Shown one piece after another: positions 1-10,265 of a DNA stretch of 64,000 nucleotides. Below the pieces are notes generated by a model that did no database searches, was not told the DNA's origin, and saw only the letters and a program-made list of their open reading frames with translations. This DNA is from Diadema setosum. Lineage: Eukaryota > Echinodermata > Echinoidea > Diadematoida > Diadematidae. The first letter of the stretch is position 1; each line of letters starts with the position of its first letter. Both the position numbers and the translations under genes were made by a program. The stretch spans positions 27,736,572 through 27,800,571 of the forward strand of contig NC_092696.1 in the NCBI RefSeq assembly GCF_964275005.1, given 5' to 3'.

Positions 1-795
1 GATCACTACCAGCAAATCCCCTATGTAAGCTTATGTATCCCACCAGCAGAGACAAACCTCCAAATCAAATGGGATCGACCGACCGAGACTGAAAAAGCCA
101 TTACTCTGTAAAGAACGCGAAAACAGCAGGGCTAGATGAAGTACCAGCAAAAGCCATCAAAGCCGACTTTGAGACAGCCCCCCAACATGCTGTTCAATCG
201 TTTCACCAAGATCTGGTAGAGGGGAAGATCCGCGGGTGGAGAAGAAAGAGGGCATCCTCGTCAAGCTGCCAAAGAAAGGAGATCTAGGAAGTGCCTGGTG
301 AAGTCCCAAGTCGAAATCTTCCTCGAGCGAGTGAAAGAGGTGGTTGATCCCGTCTTCCGAGACCAATAGGTATAGGCCTCCGCCAGAACAGATCATGTGC
401 CTACCAGATTGCCTCCCCGTACATCATTGCGGAGCAGTCGCTTCCAGAGTATAGAATCTCCCTTCTACATTAACTCTATTGTGAGCGTAAGCAGAGAGAC
501 GTTGTGGCAGTTATTGTGACACTATGTGGTACGAGAAAATGTTACCAGTCTTAATTATCCGCTGCCCGTATCAGGGCATGACGTGCAAAGGAGCACACTC
601 CGTCCAGTTGTTGAAGCGCTTTGAGGTCAGGACTGTGTACTTCGCCAAGGGTACTAATTGCTGTCGCCTGTGCTCTTTCTGATCATCCTTTGTCTTTGCC
701 TTGTGTCTCCTGTTAACTGTCCAAGAAGCAACCTAGACCTTTCATGTTACATTGTTTATATAATAAAGAATGTTGAACAACAACAACAACACTAA
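1..795 (+). pseudogene. Degenerate non-LTR retrotransposon reverse-transcriptase fragment with (AAC)n tail
   Basis: Read in shifting plus-strand frames, positions about 90-690 give pieces of a non-LTR reverse transcriptase: KNAKTAGLDEVPAKAIKAD-like palm start, a KLPKKGDL-like segment, ERVKEVVDPVFRDQ, the NRSC-YQIA block, RETLWQLL, YQGMTCK and FEVRT. These are broken by several stops and frameshifts. After a CRLCSF-like remnant of the GCLLSP block the coding similarity stops. A short 3' tail follows, with AATAAAG near 760 and an (AAC)n microsatellite at about 776-792, as is typical for RTE/CR1-type 3' ends. The copy is cut by the window edge, internally deleted and cannot encode protein. The clade (RTE, CR1 or a relative) is not resolved from this fragment. 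Confidence 0.75.
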
Positions 796-1006
796 TGGTC
801 AACTCTCTGTAATGATATATCCCCTGTTGTAAATTTTCGAGTAATTCCATATTTCCTCATATCTTGATATCAGATTTTGTTTGTCTGATTTTTCTGTTCT
901 TTCTTCGTCTGTTTGAATGTATCATATTGTTTATCATATTAAGAAGGCATTTTGATAGGAATTGTCCTCATCTGGACTGATGTTATGGTCGTTGTGTGCT
1001 TGGCAG

Positions 1007-1148
1007 GATTTTGGAATGTCCGGCACTCCCGTGGGTACAGTGTACTCGTGGAATCCAACCGTCATCCGTTCTCTCGGCTGCATCGTTGATTTCGTGCAGG
1101 TGCCCCATTTTATTCAAATGGAAATGGCAGAGCTCTTGGAAGACAAAG
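1007..1148 (+). CDS. ACCS: ACCS-like exon A
   Basis: The exon is bounded by acceptor TTGGCAG and donor GTATGT. It starts in phase 0 with GAT and ends after one base of a codon (142 bases). It encodes DFGMSGTPVGTVYSWNPT near its start and ends MAELLEDK. In fold type I aminotransferases the SK of the SKDFG motif supplies the PLP lysine, so the intron falls immediately after the catalytic lysine codon. Confidence 0.85.
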
Positions 1149-2176
1149 GTATGTCCTAATTTGCATTTAGTCTGTTTTCGAACAATACTATATCTTTGCT
1201 TCGATCACTTAAGTCAATAAAGGTATGATTTTTGCTTTGAAAATGAAGTGTTTCTTCGCAAAACGATTTTTTTTTCAATTCTGGTCAATTTGAGATATTT
1301 GCGATTAAACCTGATAAAGAACAGAGAAAATAATAAAATAGAATATGGGGTAGTTTTAGTCATATCTTCAAGAATATTCCTCACCATGCAACAACTGAGG
1401 TATCAGGGAAAAGGTTTTGCTTTGCTCTATCTAATGATGGACTTACAAATGTTCAAGATGGTTCTGAAAGAGATGGTTAGGTGTTGGCTGAGATGGGGAT
1501 TAGGATTAAACCACGTACATGAAATATTGAGAGCATACAATTCTAAGTGAAATTAAAAGTTATTTGATGAAAATCGGTTTTGAAATAGCTGAAATGATAT
1601 ACACAAACAACGCAAAACCATACTGTTCTTATAAAAGGCGTGTCCCATAGAGCATTAGCTATAGAGTGTCCAAATTTTACTCTAACGTTGTAATGAGCAT
1701 GGAATATACATGTAAAACTGTAACTACAAATAAACCTTATACATGTGTTTCTGTAAATGCTGTAATGAATGGTATACATGTATATGTGTTTCTGTGAAAA
1801 TTGTAATGAATGATAATTTGTTTTGGGGGAAAATTACAGCTAGTGCATGCACGTTAAAGATGAAAGGCAAAACCAAAGAAAACCCATATTGAGTTTAAAG
1901 TGTAATTTTTTCAGACTTTGACTTACACTTGAACAGTCCAGATTTGAATGGTTTTTTTTTGTTTTGTTTTTTTGCACGATGAAAAAGAATCAATTTTGCA
2001 ATGTTTCCTCGGTGGAAGGTGGGTTAAAGTTAATTCCTCGAGGTCACAAGCATTTGAGTCTCACATTGTGTCAGTTTGTGTTTGTGTATGTGTGTCTGTG
2101 TTTAAGCGTGTTCTATTCATGTATAACTTATCTAGCTATCTCTCTTTCTATTTATGTGTATATATACATATACAAG

Positions 2177-2233
<57 letters not shown>

Positions 2234-5200
2234 AATGCATGTCATATTTGTGGTAGTATATTTCATAAATTATACCAAATCTTCTTTTGATTTTTTTTTT
2301 TACGTCAGAGTGGCTTCAAAATGTTCACTTTGCTACCAGTCGAAGATTGCTTCGCGAGTCATCAGAAATTGTCATGGTAACGCTGGACGAGATTGGAGTG
2401 CCTTATGTCAAACCTTCTGCGGGTTTCTTCATATGGGCCAACTTCAGCAAGGTGTGCCGTTTTTAATATCATAGTTTTCTCCTCTTTTTTTTTTTTTTTT
2501 GGAATTCCGAATAGTAACAAGAGTTTCAGATACTTAGCATGCTAATCAAATCATAAGATTAGAATTATTGCTTCAATTCATGAACTTATTTTTCCCTTTT
2601 TTATGAAAATTTATTCAATATTTTTAATCATGCTAGTTGGCAACTTTGGCCAAGTGACATAGCTCTCTACTTTTCTTGAGACTCTCAAGGCTTGGTGGAC
2701 AAATGCAAACTTTTGACCCCGTTGCGCATTCGTAACAAGCGACTGGTGACTTTTGCACAAACACATGTCATGTGCAATGGAAAAGGTGTGTTTCCATCTT
2801 GTGTATTGAACACAAATACACACACACACTAACAACTCTTAGCTTGCTACCATTCTCTGACATCGCATTAGAGTTTCGTGCAAATTTGAAGGGATCTGAC
2901 CCCAGATGGAATAGTGTAATTTATGCACATAATAATACCTCTCCTCCTTCTGTGAAGTTGTTATGTCATTAACCTTGTTCATTGTAAATTGTTATGGATT
3001 TTATCATCCCAATCATCATACATTCTGAAACTCTGTACCCAGTAGTATAACTTCTTTATAGAGACTTAAAGGCAAAAGTCTAAAAATCATCTGGAGGTCC
3101 CCTTTAAGGGAAGGTGCTGACTGATGTAAGCTGTAGGTGTCACAGTTGTTTCCCCCAATCCATTTTGTCTTTACCAACCCCTAACTTCTGCACTCAATCA
3201 TTTTCCTGCGATTAGTATCTTCAGGAAGATTCCTTAAAGGGGGAGAGCACCCTCGCGTCATCTTTCCTTCAAAATGGTATCGCTATTCTGTCTGGAGCGG
3301 CATTTTACTATGACAACGAGTACGGCTGGTTTCGCATCGTATTCTCTATACCCCGTGGTCAACTCATTGAAGGTGAGTTCCTTTTGCGCAAGCTATTTTA
3401 CTTGACTCTCTTAAGCCCCGTTTTAACGGAGCCTTTCAAACTTGAGTTACCGCGGTAGCCTCTGGGTAATCTTTTCTAATACTCCCTGTTAGAACACTGC
3501 TCGGACGTTGTCGCGATAACTTTTGCTGTTTGCTTTTGTGAATTCCTGCTGTTTTATTGTCCGATGCGAGGAACTTTGTTCTTCCGTGCACGCTTTCCTT
3601 GAATCGGGTGCGTCCGCGTCGTTCTTCCGGGCACACTTTCCTTGAATCGGGTGCGTCAGCATTGTTCTTCCGGGCACACTTTTCTTGAATCGGGTGCGTT
3701 CGCATCGTTCTTCCGTGCACACTTTCCTTGAATCGGGTGCGTTGGCATCGTTCTTCCGTGCACACTTTCTTTGAATCGGGTGCGTCAGCATTGTTCTTCC
3801 GGGCACACTTTTCTTGAATCGGGTGCGTTCGCGTCGTTCTTCCGGCGGGGCACCCTTCCCTTGAATCGGGTGCGTTCGCGTCGTTCTTCCGTACACACTC
3901 TCCTTGAATCGATTGCTTTCGCGTCGTTCTTCCGTGCACACTTTCCTTGAATCGGTTGCGTTCGCGTCGTTCTTCCGTGCAGTCTTTCCTTGAATCGGGT
4001 GTGTTCGTATCGTTCTTCCGTGCACACTTTCCTTGAATCGGGTGTGTTCGTATCGTTCTTCCGTGCACACTTTCCTTGAATCGGGTGTGTTCGTGTCGTT
4101 CTTCCCTGCACACTTTCCTTGCATCGGTTGCGTTCGTGTCGTTTTTCCGTGCACACTTTCCTTGAATCGGTGTGTTCGTATCGTTCTTCCGTGCACACTT
4201 GCATCGGGTGCGTTCGCGTCGTTCTTCCGTGCACACTTTCCTTGCATCGGGTGTGTTCGTATCGTTCTTCCGGGCATGCACACTTTCCTTGAATCGGGTG
4301 CGTTCGTATCGTTCTTCCGTGCACACTTTCCTTATATCGGGCGCGTTCGCGTTGCTCTTCCGGGCACACGACGGCCGCGGTGTACTAATTCAAATCATCG
4401 TTATTGGAGATTGATGCAGAACTTGACATAACCTCTGAGAAATCATTTGGCATATAGGCCTACCGCCAGTGTGTTATACTGCCCTCTTACGGGCAGTGTT
4501 TGAGATGTATGTTATATTGTTGTTGTACAACCTTCGCCCCTTTCGGCCGGCAGTTTGTGTTGCGTGAGCATAATAAAGATTGCTTAAACCTTAACTATTG
4601 TGACTGGTTATCCATCCCCGAACGATGTTCTTTTAATGGCGTGGTGGCAGCTACATGGGATCAAGTACCCTGCTCTTCCCTCATTACCGATGGATTTTAT
4701 GCATGATATGGCAGCCAGTCGGTCGGCAAAACGTGTCGTGATAGGTAGTTATGGTTTGCTCGCATCTGCTGTAGTCCCATACATAGCCCTTGAATGGCTG
4801 TTCCCCGTCCCCTCTTGAGGCAACGACCTCGCACCCAGGCCCGAGAGAGAGGCCGCCCCTACCAGTACCAGTATTCTAACCAGAAGTACAATGTACCATG
4901 TACCTTACAGTGTTTGCGATTCTGAGTCAATTCAAATCAAAAGAAATGAAAGCAATGAATGGATGACTGAGGATGATTATGTCGGTCTTGATTATGATGA
5001 TTTCTGTGACGATTATGATGATGAAAGTTATGACAGTTGTGATGAGCCCTTCGGGGACCCTAACCAACCTCGTCCCCATGAGGATCTAGTATTGCATGCT
5101 ACTCGGTGTGATGGCGTCAATCCAAGTTCATGTAGCATTACTCCTCGTCCTGTCCCTATGTGTATGAGTAGTCTTGGTGTTAGTGAGTCCAGTCGTTCTA

Positions 5201-8200
5201 ATGTTAGACATACAGTTCACAGTTGCCCAATCTGTCTCGTGGCCAATCGCCCGAACCAGCATCACATCAGTGATTGCTCATTCCTACCAGAGCATGAAAG
5301 AGATATCATTACATGTGCTCGCCAAGCGGCGTCCGTCCTTGGCTACTCTGATTCCCTGTGTCCATATGACAATTATCTGGATGATTATGATGAGCTAGAT
5401 TCAGAATGTGATTTTTCAGAAGTTGATGAATGTTTTGATGATCTTCATGACAGTTTTTTGTCTACAGATATCGTCTGCTTGTCTGCTAGGGTATGTGTTG
5501 CTGATTCAGACTGTACTAGTCTTGGAGATGCAAAGGATATGTCAGATTTAGACAGGTCAATAGGGTTTCAAGACAATTCTTACTGCTATAATCGTGGCTC
5601 ATCGGAGTCGGATGAGTTCCACTTCCGGGTTGATCAGTCGCCACAGTCTCCAGTAGCTAGTCCCTCAGTGTTGCCTGAAAAGGCCTGTATGTCTCCCTAC
5701 ATTGATCTTGACCATGGCCAACAGAGTGTCCGCGTTACTCTTGTCAGCGGTTCTCCACAGAACTTGATTGGCTATTCAGTGTTTAAGAGTCTTGGAGGTG
5801 TTTTAATGGACTCTTCTGAGGCTTATTCAGTTGACCGTTCTTCACCGTATGCAATCATTGGAGGGACGTGCCTTACACTCACAAGAGATGGGAAGGCATT
5901 TCTCTTTGAAGGATTAGTTGTTGACTCTCCGGATGTTTTAGTTGAGGCAGGCATTCCGTTCATAGTGTTACACGACATTACCATCCGTCCCGCGAAGCGC
6001 CGCATCACAATTGGTGATGGACCTTCGTACACCTATGGTCCTGATCCTACACCAGAGGCAGATATTCGGCTGTCCCGTACGCCTTCAATGTCTCTCAGCC
6101 TTCCCCGGTACAACCCACCTTCATCCATCCCTGATGATGTGACCGAACCTTCACCAGCCAGCAACTGTCACCACCAAGGCATAGGCCTACGCCCCTGTTC
6201 CCAGGACGCTGAACCTGCACGTCAGTGTCTAGCCCAGTCTGAGCTAGCCATCATTCGCACCCCTGAGATGAATGGCACCATCCCTGATGTCACTGATGAT
6301 GATTCCTGTGATGCCCTAGCCACACCTCGTCATCTCTGTGGCTGGCCAGCATGTCAGCCATCTTCAGATGTCAACCAGTGTTCCTTGGACACCTCACCCC
6401 CTGATGAGCTTCCTGTGGATGTTCTAAACATCAGTGTTGGTAGCACTACCACTCCTCATCGACACAGTGGGCCCCCCGACCATCCTCGCATTATCAAGAT
6501 CAATGACCCTCCTGGGCGCCCCCCAGATGCATCCAGTGAACCCCGTGCCTTCACCAATGCCTCCACTCCTGGAGGTACATCTCGCTTTCCACGGGGCGAG
6601 AAGATTACTGCCCGTCGTCTTCATCTTACCACACCTGTGATGTCTCCAACCCCAGACATTGCTCCTCACCCTCAACCAGGTCACTACACGTGCTTGCATG
6701 TAGGACCCCCTCCTGGTCGTCCTCCAGACATTGACTGTATATTCAGAAGCTCCCTGATAATTGATAACCCCCATTTTTGACCTCAGCTACCAGATGTTCC
6801 TGGACTCTGACTTGTGAATTGAATTGTGTGCCACATGCCTGCTTTATTTTTATAAGTTTGTTAAGCCATTATATTTGTGTAAACAGGTAATAGGATAAAT
6901 GGATTGTTGTTGATTAAATAATGCAGGATTTTTAAGGTTATCGGTTATTTTTTATCATTATGTATAATGTACATGTGAAATTAGTGTTTAGAAGTGAGAC
7001 AAAAAAAAGTGTGCTGTATAAGTTTGTGATCTGTTATGTTTTATTTGCAAGGTAATATTGTAAACTTTAGTTGATAATTATGTTAGTTATATTGGAATTT
7101 TTGTTTATAATGGGTGAAGTTTGTGTGAATTGTGTATAGTTCTGTAACTTTTGATATTTTGGTACTCTGAGATTTAAAACTGGCACTCTGAGATTTAAAA
7201 TTCAGGTTCATTTTTTGTTTGTTTGTTTTGTGTTTGTATGAAATCTATGCACAGCATGCATTTTTCCTTTTTGAGCATCTTATATTACAAAGTTGCTAAT
7301 ATTTTTGTTCTGGTCTAAAGTGTTTTGTATTGATTCTGATTCATGTCATGTACGAAGACAGTGCATGTACAGCTGTATATTGTTATTGGATGCAAGTACA
7401 TGTTGTAGTACATACATCATGTAAGCAGAAAGTTGACTTGCACATAGCAACTTGTGCAAATCTGAATAACGTACTGTATACCGTTTTATGTGTGCAGCAT
7501 ACACATGCTGGTTTTGACAGCAACTCAAGTATAAGTCAGCATTTTTATGTTTGTGTTTTTGCCTTTCAGTTTGCCCAGTGTGTATGATTCTTTGAGTCAT
7601 TTCCTATGTCTTATGTCAAATACATGTTGCACACATTTAGGAGAGGTGAGATTTTTACATACGTATGTATGATGTTCGTTTGATTTTTGTTGTTGTTGTT
7701 GCACATGCAAGGGAAGAATATCAGTAACAGGTTTATTGATAAAGAAAAGATAAATGTATGTATGATGATAATTTGTCATTATATGAAGTTTATATGATAT
7801 GCATGGTAACACATTGTACATGGCATATACAATGTAGTTTTGATGGACCTTATGTAGCTCATTCTCCCCCTTTTGATATGTAAGAATCATGTGTCAGGTC
7901 ATATTGTATGGAGTGACGTCAATGTTGGAGTCCGTTTTTGATACACTTGAAGGACAAAATATGTTTCGGAAGTTTGAGTATGTTTTTAAAAGTGTAATAC
8001 ACCGTACAGGTGAATTTGATCTCTGCGTTTTTCTGATACCAATGTATAATTAGTTTTTATATACATGTACAGTACATCTTTTACTGGATGTATCGTTGTC
8101 AGTTGTTTCGTTTGGTATATGCCAAAGGGTTGTAGTAATAACTCACATCATAAGTTAATGATGACATTAAGGTTTTGATATTGCTTCATCAGATGGGTGG

Positions 8201-10198
8201 CTATTTTCAGCGGCTTTCATTCACATGCGTGTCTTATTCATAACGATTTGAATACATGTATCAGGCATTATTATGAACACACCACATTGTTGTTTTCAAT
8301 GCCATGTTGCTTTCATTTGATTTATCTAGGGATTTTCGTCTTTACGCTTTTACAGGCTATGTTGATGTTTATTTGGTTCTAATGTAACAACATTGTGTGT
8401 GGTGTGTATGTGCTTTAAGACTGTAGAGGAAAGACAGCTATAGTGTAGTGTTTATGTACACTCGTTCCAAATCCCAGCATATGTTAGAAGATAATTGATT
8501 ACAGCTGTATGTGCTGTGTTTAACAGTGTTGTAACAAAAGAGTGAATGAGAGTGGGGAGACCATGGTACTTACATGGTACGTAGGCCTACAGTAGTAGTG
8601 TTTCATATTGTGAGAAAAGGTAGAAAGTGAGGTAGCTACATGTGTTTGTATGATATTTGATAGTTGACATTGTGAAATATTTTCTGTTTCATTTACACCG
8701 TAAAGTAGTTTGTTTTATTAAGTGTTGTTTTATGATTGGTAGAAGATGTTTGTACAGGGTATGTATGAGGTTGTGCATGTATAGCATAGGTTATTGGTAT
8801 TTTTGTATGGGCATGATTCTGATTGTTGATCCAGTGAGTAAGTACTGTATGATAGCAGTGCTTATCATAGTGTAATGTTGGTGTTTCATATTAGTTGGGT
8901 GTCAGTCAGTCCATACAAGTTTCTAGAGACCGTGTCTATATGGGGATAATGTTCGTATTAATGTTATCCAATCATTGAGTGTTCGTAATGTGGTCTAGCT
9001 ATCCACATCATTAGTCAGAAGTTTGATTGGTTTAATTCCACACACATTCTTGGCATATTGAATGTATATGATTATTCCATAGCCAAGGGTTTCCCATTGT
9101 GTTATGTAGAAGAAGACAGAAAGAAGAAAGTGATCACGCCAGTGTGTTATACTGCCCTCTTACGGGCAGTGTTTGAGATGTATGTTATATTGTTGTTGTA
9201 CAACCTTCGCCCCTTTCGGCCGGCAGTTTGTGTTGCGTGAGCATAATAAAGATTGCTTAAACCTTAACTATTGTGACTGGTTATCCATCCCCGAACGATG
9301 TTCTTTTAATGGCGTACTGTATATCACCTTCTTTTCTCCCTTCTAGTCCATCCATGGTGCATGGAAGTTTGGACAAGTTTGACCCTGTGGGGCGTAAGGG
9401 TTAAGGAAGCTCAAGTATTTTGGTACGGGTCCACTGTCGGTATCAGAATATTAATGCATCACACAAACGGACGAACACACTCTTCTAACATGAGCGAGTG
9501 CCTGGACAGATGCACCTAAGTCAATGGACTCCTGTTGTGTATTCACAATTATTACTTCTGTCTGAAATAACGTCAATCTCAATCATGTCAGTGGCATTTT
9601 GAAGTATTCACTAAATTTTCGATAGAATTCATGAATAACATTTCAAGTTACAAGATTTGCAAATGTACATTTCTGTTTGCGAATTAATTTTTATGTGCTA
9701 TTCCGGGTCCCTCAGTATTGACAGCTCTCTCTAAAGTCCGCCGCACACTATACGACTTTCGGTCACACAACTAAGCGACTTCGGATCTGAAATAAACAAG
9801 CGTGTTTATTCTGAAGCTATTGGGATTTATTTTGGATCCAAAGCATGTCAGTCGTGCGACCGAAAATCGTATAGTGTGCGGTGGCCTTTGGACAGAGATC
9901 AGTGCTTTCATGCCGATCAGTACGTTCATCATATCCTGGGGGTGTTTCGTAAAGCTGTTCGTAAAGTTACGAACGACTTACGAGCGACTGGTGATCAGTT
10001 CTTGTGCTGAATTATGGAAATTCTGATAAGTATAGCACTTCAGAATTGTTCACCAGTCGCTCGTAAGTTGTTCATAACTTTACGAACAGCTTTATGAAAC
10101 GGGGCCCCTGACTCACAAATATATGTCTTATAAAGTAATGCAGTGTCTGGATGGGCACTTTAAAGATATCTTTCACCTGTTTTCCGTCATTTTTGTTG

Positions 10199-10265
<67 letters not shown>

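Larger units (their letters stand above)
4464..9314 (+). mobile_element. Complete non-autonomous LTR retrotransposon with one gag/protease-like ORF
   Basis: Two identical 178-bp LTRs (4464-4641 and 9137-9314) flank a 4.5-kb interior. Directly after the 5' LTR is TGGTGGCAGC, which matches the 3' end of a leucine tRNA ending CTGCCACCA (primer-binding site). A purine-rich tract precedes the 3' LTR. The LTR ends are CGCCA...TGGCG rather than TG...CA. A 3-bp TAC flanks both sides as a possible target duplication. Only one long ORF (4891-6780) is present; no reverse transcriptase, RNase H or integrase is recognisable, so mobility would need a partner element. LTR identity implies a recent insertion. 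The element sits sense-oriented in the last ACCS intron. Confidence 0.9.

Noticed and set aside
3436..4326. 296-codon minus-strand reading frame of basic repeats
   Set aside because: It is a by-product of the 43-bp minisatellite; all three frames are open and the repeat has no known protein match.
3577..4369. CRISPR-like array
   Set aside because: Units are contiguous without unique spacers and lie in a eukaryotic intron.
6434..6774. Frames overlapping the retroelement ORF on both strands
   Set aside because: They are shadows of the 629-codon ORF.
9340..9420. Extra ACCS exon after CTCCCTTCTAG at 9352
   Set aside because: The frame that would join exon C has no aminotransferase similarity, whereas the 10276 exon continues the terminal helix correctly.
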